A stretch of 64,000 bases of DNA from Corbicula japonica (Eukaryota; Mollusca; Bivalvia; Venerida; Cyrenidae). The DNA lies in the NCBI GenBank assembly GCA_038501625.1, contig JAZAYU010000019.1, positions 8,963,285-9,027,284 on the forward strand, written 5' to 3'. This document shows positions 37,472-45,981 of this stretch, piece by piece (within the stretch, counting starts at the first letter, position 1; every line of letters begins with the position of its first letter). The notes beneath the pieces are model-generated. The model was given only the letters and a program-made list of their open reading frames with translations. It had not been told where the DNA came from and did not search any database. The position numbers and the translations under genes are program-made.

Positions 37472-38160
37472 AGCGTCCACGGCAAAAATCAATGTGACAC
37501 AGAAAAATGTTGTGGGAGATGCAAAATTAGTTAAATATGGATCCATATGAATGATTACCTAGTTTTCTAATAAATAATAAGCTTTTGCTTAAAAAACATT
37601 ATACAACTACCTCATAAGAACGTTTTAAAATGTTATTTCTAAACATTTTGAGGGCGAAGATTGTTGACAAAAGCAGCTTCCGTTACTCCTAGCAACCCAC
37701 ATCAAAAATCAATATGGCTGCTGCCCGTCTTGTAACATGTGCAAAGTTAAAAGTTTAAAACACAATAACTTCATAAATACAAGGAATCTATGAAATCTAC
37801 TTGGCAGGATGATACAAAATACAATTTGTGAACTATATGACTAAGTATCTACATTCAAGAAAAGGAATTAATTGAAGAAAACGCATGGAATAGAAACGCG
37901 AAAATGTGTGACATTCAATACATTTAGATTGACAGTTAAGATGGAAAACTTGCTTATGGAAGTGAATTGCTGGTAAAAATGTATAAAATGGGTTAGCTGC
38001 TCTGTGTTATGAGCTAGAACGCTAATCATAATTATGCCTTAGATCCAGCCTTGTCAACTTGAGCAATAATTTACAAGAATAGCACAAGCAGTAGATGACA
38101 AGTCATAAACATTGCTGTAATACACAAAAGGTAAGAATTGTAATATGCTGGGGCATAACA

Positions 38161-38176
38161 ATACCCCCCAGTTCTT
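38161..38176 (-). other. Polypurine tract of internal region 1
   Basis: The minus strand reads AAGAACTGGGGGG followed by TAT immediately before the LTR start TGTTATGCC. This is the expected site of plus-strand DNA priming next to a 3' LTR. The second copy is at 45351-45366. Confidence 0.75.
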
Positions 38177-38791
38177 ATGGCAAAACTCCTGTTGCCATAA
38201 TTAATATACAGCAAAGTTGATTATTTCAATTTAAGTTTCAAATGCCATTAACATTAAATAACCATAGTAAGTTGTTTGATGACATTTTGATATCTTATTA
38301 TTACAAATATTATGAGGAAGGCACTAAAAGATAAACACTATTAAACTATGCAACAATACGCATTAGGCTTTTAACACATAAAAGTTAAACACAGTTAAAC
38401 TATGAAACAATTATCAATGTCTCTGTCTAGTTTGTCAGCTCCATTCATTTAATCACTAAACACCAGTGTGATTATACACTATTAAACACTATCTTGAAAT
38501 TTACCAATTAAAGTCCATCACCTTATGTAATTTACACAATTGCTCTGGTAGCACACTTTATTGTCTCTCAATGAAGATTATATCTTCTTATAAAACACCT
38601 TTAAATTAATTTCACTTCATTCAGTTCCTAATTTCACTTCTGTTTGTTGAATCCTTTAAAGTTAACACTTAGTTGAATGTTACTGTTACTTAGTTGATCT
38701 GTTGAAAACTGTGAGTTTCATATCCATCCGTTTGCTGACTAGGTTCACAAGTTGGATTAATTTCATGTCTTCTGTCCCTATCGACCTAAGT
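38177..38791 (-). other. 3' non-coding region of internal 1
   Basis: AT-rich DNA between the stop codon of the zinc-finger ORF and the polypurine tract, with no ORF of note. It contains an imperfect direct repeat with a 54 bp offset (38333-38357 and 38387-38411, both with TTAAACTATG). Plus-strand ORFs that continue from here into 39109 are shadows of the zinc-finger gene. Confidence 0.7.
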
Positions 38792-40048
38792 TCATTTCTT
38801 GTTGAATTTATTTTCTACGTTTTTCATCTTTTTCATTTCAGGGCTCTTAATGTTTTCTTTGTCGTCCAGCTTTGGGCGCTTGGCCACGTTTTCCTGGTCT
38901 TCAGCACGTCGGTTCGCCCGCCTGGTCTCCTCTGCTTGCTTGTCCTGGGCGCGCGCCATCTTGTCGATATGTGGCAGAAATTTGGCCATTGTCGCCTCCA
39001 GACATCGGACAGCCCTGGCGTTACCTTCCACCATTGTCGATATCTTCATAATGGCCTCCACTATCGCCTTATTCGATTCGGTCATGGTTTTAATTACCGT
39101 ATCCGTTAGCTCCGGCATAGAGGCATCATCTGTTTGGATCCCCTGATCCAAGGTGGTCTTTGTTACTACAGGAGTGAAGCATAAAGATGCCAGGGGGTCT
39201 GAACCCAAAAGTTGTGGTGTGATGTCTTCAACAATTGACCCCGGAGATGAACGGTGTGTTCTCACATGGTCAGGAAGCACTGGTGTATTAAGACGGCTGC
39301 TTGTGTCTGTGTATGATGGTCTGAGTGGGGGGTCAGGTTGATTGTATATGGAAGTTGAAAAATGTTGATTGTCGTCAAATGAAGCAGGAGTGAAGAGGTT
39401 GGAGGCATCAGGCAAGGAACTTCTAGTTGTAGCAGTGTATTCTGGAATATGCCTAGGTGGAACAAAGGAAAATGCTGAAGGTGCAGAGGTTGTGGAGGGG
39501 GTCATCTTCTTGGTTACAGGGGCTAGAGTTGGCACCAGTGGTCTGGTCATGGCAGGGCACTGGGGATCGTATTCTAGGACTGGCTCTGAACCCTTCTGTT
39601 GCTGGTTTAAGAATGCTGTAAGCTGTTCCGGTGTCAATTGGATGCTGATAAGATTACTGGCTTGAGCTGAGGGCAATTCACCTATGTCAGCATTGTCGTT
39701 GTTAACCAAGGACTCATTAGTGGCTCGGTTGGTGACTTCTCTAATGTTGATGCCGTCAATGATTGGTCTAGGGTTTGGATTGATTACGAGACAACGGTTA
39801 AGGTCAACTCCACCCTTTGTAGTGATAGCTGCCAGGAGATGGCGCTTGTAACACGTCACATGCTTATCAAGGGCATCCTTGGTGGTGCATCGAAACTGAC
39901 ACAATTTGCAATGGAAAGGTGTCTCTGCTATCGCAAAGTGTTGTTTGTAGATGTGTTCCACAACCCGGTACCTCTCCGCCACATATGGTCCATCAGGTCC
40001 AGATTCGCAAACGATACATGAAAACATTCTTCGTTTCCCTTTTTCCAT
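38792..40048 (-). CDS. Accessory ORF3, zinc-finger/coiled-coil protein of the LTR element, copy 1 (418 aa)
   Basis: The start is the ATG at 40048, in the strong context GCCATGG. An upstream in-frame TTG would add six residues but is an unlikely eukaryotic start. Two zinc-finger-like motifs lie at the N-terminus: C11-C14...H32-H37 (C-x2-C-x17-H-x4-H) and C47-C50...H63-H70 (C-x2-C-x12-H-x6-H), both with non-standard spacing. A long low-complexity middle rich in P, S and T follows. The C-terminal third is helical and charged (QAEETRRANRRAEDQE) with a likely nuclear signal AKRPKLDDKEN and a lysine-rich tail. It has no signal peptide or membrane segment, so it is not envelope-like although it occupies the env position downstream of pol. 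The function is unknown; nucleic-acid binding is likely. A good 3' splice-site sequence just upstream suggests a spliced mRNA. Confidence 0.85.
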   Translation of the reverse strand: MEKGKRRMFSCIVCESGPDGPYVAERYRVVEHIYKQHFAIAETPFHCKLCQFRCTTKDALDKHVTCYKRHLLAAITTKGGVDLNRCLVINPNPRPIIDGINIREVTNRATNESLVNNDNADIGELPSAQASNLISIQLTPEQLTAFLNQQQKGSEPVLEYDPQCPAMTRPLVPTLAPVTKKMTPSTTSAPSAFSFVPPRHIPEYTATTRSSLPDASNLFTPASFDDNQHFSTSIYNQPDPPLRPSYTDTSSRLNTPVLPDHVRTHRSSPGSIVEDITPQLLGSDPLASLCFTPVVTKTTLDQGIQTDDASMPELTDTVIKTMTESNKAIVEAIMKISTMVEGNARAVRCLEATMAKFLPHIDKMARAQDKQAEETRRANRRAEDQENVAKRPKLDDKENIKSPEMKKMKNVENKFNKK

Positions 40049-40054
40049 GGCAAC

Positions 40055-40076
40055 CTGGAAGTACAAAGCAAAAGCA
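40055..40076 (-). promoter_or_regulatory. Predicted 3' splice site before ORF3, copy 1
   Basis: The minus strand reads a pyrimidine-rich stretch ending TTTGTACTTCCAG (AG at 40056-40055), six bases before the ORF3 ATG. It matches the Y-rich/NCAG-G acceptor pattern, as used for subgenomic env mRNAs in some gypsy-like elements. No convincing donor was located by eye. The same sequence lies at 47245-47266 in copy 2. Confidence 0.45.
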
Positions 40077-40533
40077 CTTCTTAACTACCTTGCAGTTACT
40101 GGCCTAAAAGGGATTACTGACGGCGGTTACGGCGAGTTGAAGCGAATCGACGGATCAGCGTAACAATTGTTTTTAGGAAACAGCCGGTTCTATGACGTTG
40201 TATTCCGGTGAGGCGTCAGCAGAGTTACCGAAACGTAGGGTCGGCATATGGTTTGGTGGAGATAACACTGCATGTTTGGGATCGAACTGAACCACTTTAG
40301 AACAGCAACAATTTTGTGATAATATCATTTTAATTTATATAGTTGCTTTACATCTGGCTTAGACAGCTACAACTACTATATGTGTTTATAACAAATTATT
40401 TAATACAATAGTTATACATCTAGCTTTGACAGCTATACATAAAACACCAAAAATATTTTTTTTATTCATGTACTTAACAAAACGTTAACAATTTAATGTA
40501 AACATTATACATTAATGTTTTTTCACTCTTATA
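40077..40533 (-). other. Non-coding spacer between truncated pol and ORF3, copy 1
   Basis: No ORF of note. It contains an imperfect direct repeat (40350-40370 and 40416-40436, ACATCTRGCTTWGACAGCTA) 66 bp apart. It may be residual sequence at the pol deletion or an intronic/promoter region for ORF3. Confidence 0.6.
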
Positions 40534-41715
40534 TTATTGTGACTTCAATTTTTGCGCAGCGCGCAGGATGCATTTTGGAGGGCCGGGCCCTTCATTTTGC
40601 TTTAACTTGTCATGATGAACTAATCGTACTTTTCTAGATCGCTGCTTAATCGGAGCTGCATCACCTGTGTTAATTGGATATTCTGCCAGATTTGTTACAC
40701 CTAGACCCCATTCGTCTTTAGAAAAGGTGTCATCATACTTTGGAACTAAGCCTGCAACCAGGTTAGACTCATATTCCGACCTGCCTTCAATTGCCTTTTC
40801 ACATAGGCAAGACAGATTCTTAGGGACCTGGTCCCTTAGGGCTACTCGGTTTAAATTAAAGCCCTCATCTCCAAATTCCTGCTCTGATATCACACTCGCC
40901 ACCTGCTCTAATTTCTGAGCCTTACCTATTTCTGCATCTTGTCTTAAGGTAATATCGGACTCAAATGGGTTCAAAACCCTGACCTTGCAGGTAGTGGCTT
41001 TATTGATATCTACAAGTGTAGAGGCCATCACAAGCTGGTATCTGTCCACAAAACCGTTTGCTGGTTCTACCAGATACTCAGCTTGCCCATCATAGTCATC
41101 CTCCTCTTTCCTACTCACGTAGACATCAATAAGGGTTTCAGAAAGTCCCGGGATTGTGCAGTCTTCGGCAACCACCACATTCCTGGCAGTCTCTTTCTTT
41201 CCTACTTGAAAACACGGGATTTCCACACCGTCGAGAATTATTTTGTCCTTGCTCAACAAAATATCAGCCGCTCCATGTTCACGACCCCTTAAAACATCAT
41301 AGCCCAGGAGAGCGTCATCCTCTATATCCGCCACTATGGCCTCAGTGATGACCTCTAATGGTCCCAGTTTTATGGTGAACTCGGCTTTACCCTCTTCTCG
41401 AATAGGTGTTCCCCCGGCCCCCATCAGGCAGGAAGCTTTGCCAAGCTTAGGTCTTCGCCTTTCATCTATCTGGTTGAAAACCCTTGATGCTATCACTGTC
41501 CTTGAGGCTCCCGTATCAGTCGTGAAAGCTATCGGTATGTTTTCAACAAAACCCTTGATATAAACACCAGGGCAAAGACCTTTGCTTCTTCTGGTCCGAT
41601 GACTACCCAAAACAACCCATGGCTCTACTTCAGCCTTTGATTCCTCTTCTTTACACCCTTGGCCTAAACTACCTACTGGGACCTCCCTTTGGCCGCAAGA
41701 GGCGGTCCTTGGTAG
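40534..41715 (-). CDS. pro: Protease and truncated Pol (-1 frame relative to Gag), copy 1
   Basis: The open -1 frame runs from the frameshift site (41721-41715) to a TAA stop at 40534, adding 393 residues to Gag. No ATG fits; expression as a Gag-Pro fusion is expected. The retropepsin active-site motif TTDTGASRTV lies about 65 residues into the frame, the flap-like GAGGTPIREEG follows, and the second conserved motif DALLGYDVLRG marks the end of the protease. A long linker leads to AEYPINTGDAAPIKQRSRK, the hallmark that in Ty3/gypsy Pol directly precedes reverse transcriptase. Instead of RT the chain continues RLVHHDKLK, typical of the extreme integrase C-terminus, and stops 30 residues on. 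RT, RNase H and the integrase core are absent. The same structure occurs in copy 2, so the deletion predates the duplication. Confidence 0.9.
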   Translation of the reverse strand, partial: LPRTASCGQREVPVGSLGQGCKEEESKAEVEPWVVLGSHRTRRSKGLCPGVYIKGFVENIPIAFTTDTGASRTVIASRVFNQIDERRRPKLGKASCLMGAGGTPIREEGKAEFTIKLGPLEVITEAIVADIEDDALLGYDVLRGREHGAADILLSKDKIILDGVEIPCFQVGKKETARNVVVAEDCTIPGLSETLIDVYVSRKEEDDYDGQAEYLVEPANGFVDRYQLVMASTLVDINKATTCKVRVLNPFESDITLRQDAEIGKAQKLEQVASVISEQEFGDEGFNLNRVALRDQVPKNLSCLCEKAIEGRSEYESNLVAGLVPKYDDTFSKDEWGLGVTNLAEYPINTGDAAPIKQRSRKVRLVHHDKLKQNEGPGPPKCILRAAQKLKSQ

Positions 41716-43283
41716 TTTAAAGGACTCTTGGCCACTTCATTGCTGGATGTCTCTATCCTCTCCTTCCCTTCATGTTGAATCCCCTTCTTTGGGCACTCCC
41801 GCGCGTAGTGGCCCATTTCCTGGCAGTTGTAACACTTCACGTCTTTACGGTCTTGTTTGCTCTTCGGTTTAGAATTATTGTTTCCCATGCTGTTTTCAAT
41901 CTTCTCAAGGCGCTGAAGTATGGTCGCCAAAATCTCATTTTGTGGTGTTTGAACCCCAGCTTGCTTTTGATTATGACTGCTGGTTTTATTACCTGTAGCT
42001 TTGCTGTTTCTGCCACCTTCTTTAACCACTCTCTGCATCATGTTTTCGCTCTCACTTTCAGCTCTCTCCTCATCCACTATTGCGTCATCTGAGGTTCTTC
42101 TTAGGTTTTCTTTTGTTCGGCGGTCTTTAATGTTCTTTGTTTGTATAAAATTCACTACGTGAAAAACAGCTTCGTCAATTGTACCAGGTTCTTTGTTGTA
42201 CTCTACTTCAAAGCGAATATCGTCATCTCTTAGTCCATCCAGAAAACGGCGTAAGAGATCTTCATTCCTTGTTCGCTTATCTCTAAAACCATGGGCTTTG
42301 TCATACAGTACTTTTAGCTCGGCCGCAAACTCTTCGGCAGTCTCGCCTACTCTCTGGGAGCGCCGGCTAAACCTAGAGGCAAAAAGTTTCGGAGTCTCAA
42401 TAACGCGATAACGGCTTGTTATTTCATCTTTAAGGTCATTGTAGCTTGTTAATATGCTGGGATGTAGCTGAGTAAAGACAAAGTCTGCGGCCTGTCCCTC
42501 TATTCTGGGAAGCATTTGGTCTAATTTGTCATCATCACCCCACCCCATTCTTCGCGCAATAGCTTCAAATCTTGCTATCCACACTGACCAATCACCCTTA
42601 CCATCGAATGCAGGGATCTTAATATTACGATTATCTCGTGTGTTCCTGGATCCAGTGTTGCTCCTCTGTCTTGGGTACCTTTGATAGTCTGCGTCTGTGC
42701 TCGGATACTGGTCGCGACGGGCATTGAACCTGTAACCTTCTGGTTCTGCCGGATCGTCACGCGTCCAATAATCATCGACCCAATACGTGTCATCAGTACC
42801 TGACTCCCTAGGATAGCCCCGTTGATAGCTTCTATCCTTAAATGACGCAGCTGACCCTGACCTAGGTGTTGCACAACGTTCAGGCATGCTACTGTGTGTT
42901 TGGGCGGGTTGGTCATTATTATTACATCTGTTCTGGTTAGTGTTGGGAGGTACGCTATCATTTATAAAATGAACATGATGGCTGGAAGGTTGATTACTTG
43001 GCTGCTTTAATAATGCGATTTCCTTAACTACATCTTTCAGTATATTGAGCACCTGGCCAAGGTCTGCACTGTTGTCGGCAACTGGGGATTTTCCTGTGAG
43101 AGGCGTACTAATTTCAACAACACCCTCAACGGGCTGATGTCTGAGATTATTTTGCATCATCTCATCCCCTGCCGTTTCATCTACTCTAAATGACATGGGG
43201 CGATGATCTTCAAGATTATTCTCAGTGTTGCTACATTGAAAATAGACCTCACCATCATCATAGCTTGCTGAGCGATCGGCCAT
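41673..43283 (-). CDS. gag: Gag polyprotein, copy 1 (intact, 536 aa)
   Basis: Structural capsid/nucleocapsid protein of a Ty3/gypsy-type element. The start is the ATG at 43283 (MADRSASYDD); the frame is open four codons further upstream only through a TTG. The N-terminal about 180 residues are polar and low-complexity. The capsid region begins about residue 221 at IKIPAFDGKGDWSVWIARFE and runs through DEAVFHVVNFIQ, matching the retrotransposon Gag pattern (conserved W, then a RFLDGLRDD-type segment). A classical CCHC zinc knuckle, CYNCQEMGHYAREC (C-x2-C-x4-H-x4-C), lies near residues 484-497. The last codons contain the UUUAAAC slippery site, and the stop (TAG) is at 41675-41673. It is the only intact gag in the window. 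Confidence 0.9.
   Translation of the reverse strand: MADRSASYDDGEVYFQCSNTENNLEDHRPMSFRVDETAGDEMMQNNLRHQPVEGVVEISTPLTGKSPVADNSADLGQVLNILKDVVKEIALLKQPSNQPSSHHVHFINDSVPPNTNQNRCNNNDQPAQTHSSMPERCATPRSGSAASFKDRSYQRGYPRESGTDDTYWVDDYWTRDDPAEPEGYRFNARRDQYPSTDADYQRYPRQRSNTGSRNTRDNRNIKIPAFDGKGDWSVWIARFEAIARRMGWGDDDKLDQMLPRIEGQAADFVFTQLHPSILTSYNDLKDEITSRYRVIETPKLFASRFSRRSQRVGETAEEFAAELKVLYDKAHGFRDKRTRNEDLLRRFLDGLRDDDIRFEVEYNKEPGTIDEAVFHVVNFIQTKNIKDRRTKENLRRTSDDAIVDEERAESESENMMQRVVKEGGRNSKATGNKTSSHNQKQAGVQTPQNEILATILQRLEKIENSMGNNNSKPKSKQDRKDVKCYNCQEMGHYARECPKKGIQHEGKERIETSSNEVAKSPLNYQGPPLAAKGRSQ
41679..41721 (-). promoter_or_regulatory. Programmed -1 ribosomal frameshift signal, gag-pro, copy 1
   Basis: The minus strand carries the canonical slippery heptamer T TTA AAC in the gag frame (41721-41715), a 6-base spacer (TACCAA), then a stem. 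GGACC (41708-41704) pairs with GGTCC (41683-41679), and the stem can continue with CCT/GGG after one G-A mismatch. An alternative hairpin CCGC-CTCTT-GCGG is also possible. The -1 frame is open from the slip site through the protease. Heptamer, spacer and stem match the general rules for -1 frameshifting and are unchanged in copy 2 (48869-48911). Confidence 0.8.
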
Positions 43284-43766
43284 TATAACTACCAAACTGT
43301 AAAGGCTCTGTACAACAAAACAACTAACACCTAGAAATTTACTGCCTTGGGGTCACTTCTGTATTGAAAAGGGCACTTCACTGCTTTAAATTCTGATTGA
43401 TAATGTGTTACAAATCGAAATCGGTTGAGGAGCAGATCCGACGCTGTTCTGCTTTATAATTACACAATATTACACAAGCTTTGTGATCGGGCTGCTTTAA
43501 TATTATTGTGCGGCTGCTCGTTACCGTCACTAATGTCTTATACTTTGACTTGGAAGGTGGAGTTTAAACACTACAAATGTACGGGATTCTTTTGGCTGGG
43601 AAATGCTATTATTGGCTAAGATATGTTCAGGTAAAACACAATTATTAAGTGGTACACGGGCTTCGCTAAAGGAAACTGCTGCTTTAAGGTCTATCGTACA
43701 ACCCTGCTTGGAAAGTCAACCCTGAAGTGTGGGTAGGTTTCACTGGATCTGATGCTGTCTTGATCA
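43284..43766 (-). other. 5' leader between PBS and gag, copy 1
   Basis: About 480 bp of transcribed leader expected from the layout. No ORF of note on the coding strand; the 64-codon plus-strand ORF at 43425 shows no protein signature. It would hold the packaging signal, which cannot be pinpointed by eye. Confidence 0.6.
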
Positions 43767-43785
43767 GATCCCACCGCTGCCACCA
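43767..43785 (-). other. Primer-binding-site-like sequence, copy 1
   Basis: The minus strand reads TGGTGGCAGCGGTGGGATC five bases downstream of the LTR end (...GCGCAACA TTTTA TGG...). A TGG start just after the 5' LTR is expected for a tRNA-primed PBS because tRNAs end in CCA. The tRNA species was not identified. The same sequence occurs at 50542-50560 in copy 2. Confidence 0.7.
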
Positions 43786-43790
43786 TAAAA

Positions 43791-45350
43791 TGTTGCGCGC
43801 CAGGGGCGGCGCTGGTAGACGTAGGCTTTACTTTCGTGTCTCAGAACTGGGACCGACCGTAAGGGAAATGTGTACGGGTGTAAGCAAACCCGGGTTTACA
43901 ATCTCTCTATATATATGGCCCAGTACTAGGGAATATTCAATAAGACGCACACACAAACTCTGCACTTAATGCTGCACTACATGGAGTGGGACCCTGTCCC
44001 TGGACCCGGAACGGAGTGCAGGCTTATGTGTGTCTCTAGCCCTCTAAACTTGATTTAACCAAGAGAGGACAGGAAATAGGGATTGGACTCCAACTTAATT
44101 AGTGTTTGGTACTTAGTAACAACTATAAAGACAACAAAACGTTTTAAGGTTCAATATTATTTGTAATTGAGATTTTAATACGTCATGTATTTATTAGGCA
44201 ACAAATCAAACTTGCAATGACAAATTGCTTATCTGTAACAATAAATAACGATACAGCATTCAGTAATTCATGCCTTAAGTAGCGCAAATAAATACCGTAT
44301 GATACAATAGCGCAAAATTAAACGCGGGTTGCCGTCTGAGTAATCCCCAAAGTCAAGACGTAAAAAGTATGCAAAAGCTTCTGAAGTTAAATAAATATTT
44401 ACGTAGTTTAGAATTTAAAATCAAAGAATTAATGTAAAGAACTTCCTTGAATAATTTTACAATAAAAAAATATGCACCTTTTGAGAAGAAGAATTTGCAA
44501 AGCTATAAAATCGGGCCGAAATATAGGTGCACAGTACGAATTTCGTAGGCGTTGGAGTCCCCGAATGACGGGAAACAGAGTATTTATACCAAAACAGGCT
44601 CCACAGTGTGGAAACTGTGGTCCACAAAAATCTGTGGCACTCCACAGAAAAAGCGCTGTGGAGCGTCCACGGCAAAAATCAATGTGACACAGAAAAATGT
44701 TGTGGGAGATGCAAAATTAGTTAAATATGGATCCATATGAATGATTACCTAGTTTTCTAATAAATAATAAGCTTTTGCTTAAAAAACATTATACAACTAC
44801 CTCATAAGAACGTTTTAAAATGTTATTTCTAAACATTTTGAGGGCGAAGATTGTTGACAAAAGCAGCTTCCGTTACTCCTAGCAACCCACATCAAAAATC
44901 AATATGGCTGCTGCCCGTCTTGTAACATGTGCAAAGTTAAAAGTTTAAAACACAATAACTTCATAAATACAAGGAATCTATGAAATCTACTTGGCAGGAT
45001 GATACAAAATACAATTTGTGAACTATATGACTAAGTATCTACATTCAAGAAAAGGAATTAATTGAAGAAAACGCATGGAATAGAAACGCGAAAATGTGTG
45101 ACATTCAATACATTTAGATTGACAGTTAAGATGGAAAACTTGCTTATGGAAGTGAATTGCTGGTAAAAATGTATAAAATGGGTTAGCTGCTCTGTGTTAT
45201 GAGCTAGAACGCTAATCATAATTATGCCTTAGATCCAGCCTTGTCAACTTGAGCAATAATTTACAAGAATAGCACAAGCAGTAGATGACAAGTCATAAAC
45301 ATTGCTGTAATACACAAAAGGTAAGAATTGTAATATGCTGGGGCATAACA
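43791..45350 (-). repeat. LTR2 (shared middle LTR), 1560 bp
   Basis: It serves as 5' LTR for internal region 1 and 3' LTR for internal region 2. It has intact TG...CA ends on both strands (plus strand TGTTGCGCGCC ... GGGGCATAACA). It is followed at 45351 by the second polypurine tract and preceded at 43786-43790 by the PBS spacer, so both sides are internal element DNA rather than satellite. Confidence 0.93.
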
Positions 45351-45366
45351 ATACCCCCCAGTTCTT
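45351..45366 (-). other. Polypurine tract of internal region 2
   Basis: The same AAGAACTGGGGGG-TAT arrangement on the minus strand, abutting LTR2, as in copy 1. Confidence 0.75.
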
Positions 45367-45981
45367 ATGGCAAAACTCCTGTTGCCATAATTAATATACA
45401 GCAAAGTTGATTATTTCAATTTAAGTTTCAAATGCCATTAACATTAAATAACCATAGTAAGTTGTTTGATGACATTTTGATATCTTATTATTACAAATAT
45501 TATGAGGAAGGCACTAAAAGATAAACACTATTAAACTATGCAACAATACGCATTAGGCTTTTAACACATAAAATTTAAACACAGTTAAACTATGAAACAA
45601 TTATCAATGTCTCTGTCTAGTTTGTCAGCTCCATTCATTTAATCACTAAACACCAGTGTGATTATACACTATTAAACACTATCTTGAAATTTACCAATTA
45701 AAGTCCATCACCTTATGTAATTTACACAATTGCTCTGGTAGCACACTTTATTGTCTCTCAATGAAGATTATATCTTCTTATAAAACACCTTTAAATTAAT
45801 TTCACTTCATTCAGTTCCTAATTTCACTTCTGTTTGTTGAATCCTTTAAAGTTAACACTTAGTTGAATGTTACTGTTACTTAGTTGATCTGTTGAAAACT
45901 GTGAGTTTCATATCCATCCGTTTGCTGTCTAGGTTCACAAGTTGGATTAATTTCATGTCTTCTGGCCCTATCGACCTAAGT
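45367..45981 (-). other. 3' non-coding region of internal 2
   Basis: Nearly identical to 38177-38791 with a few substitutions; no ORF of note. Confidence 0.7.

Larger units (their letters stand above)
36601..38160 (-). repeat. LTR1 (3' LTR of the first copy), 1560 bp
   Basis: It matches 43791-45350 and 50566-52125 over its full length with only a few substitutions. On the minus strand it begins TGTTATGCCCC after the polypurine tract and ends next to the satellite. Its outer end is mutated: the plus strand reads TTTTGCGCGCC where the other two LTRs read TGTTGCGCGCC, so the terminal CA of the minus strand has become AA. No ORF of note. Confidence 0.93.

Noticed and set aside
37282..37550. 71- and 62-codon ORFs within the LTRs (three copies each)
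   Set aside because: They overlap the CTGTGG/CCACAG cluster in the U3 region in mixed frames and lack protein-like composition. Their repetition only reflects the three LTR copies.
38702..39146. Plus-strand ORFs of 135 and 115 codons at 38702-39109 and 38799-39146 (and copies near 45.9-46.3 kb)
   Set aside because: They overlap the minus-strand zinc-finger ORF in other frames and have no protein signature. The minus-strand ORF is longer, has a strong start context and fits the element's layout.
38792..40048. ORF3 as an envelope gene
   Set aside because: Its position fits env, but the product has no signal peptide, transmembrane segment or fusion-like region, and carries zinc fingers with a basic nuclear-type tail instead.
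42575..42961. 128-codon minus-strand ORF inside gag (and the copy 2 version at 49509-49736)
   Set aside because: It is an alternative frame of the intact gag ORF, which carries the capsid and CCHC motifs.
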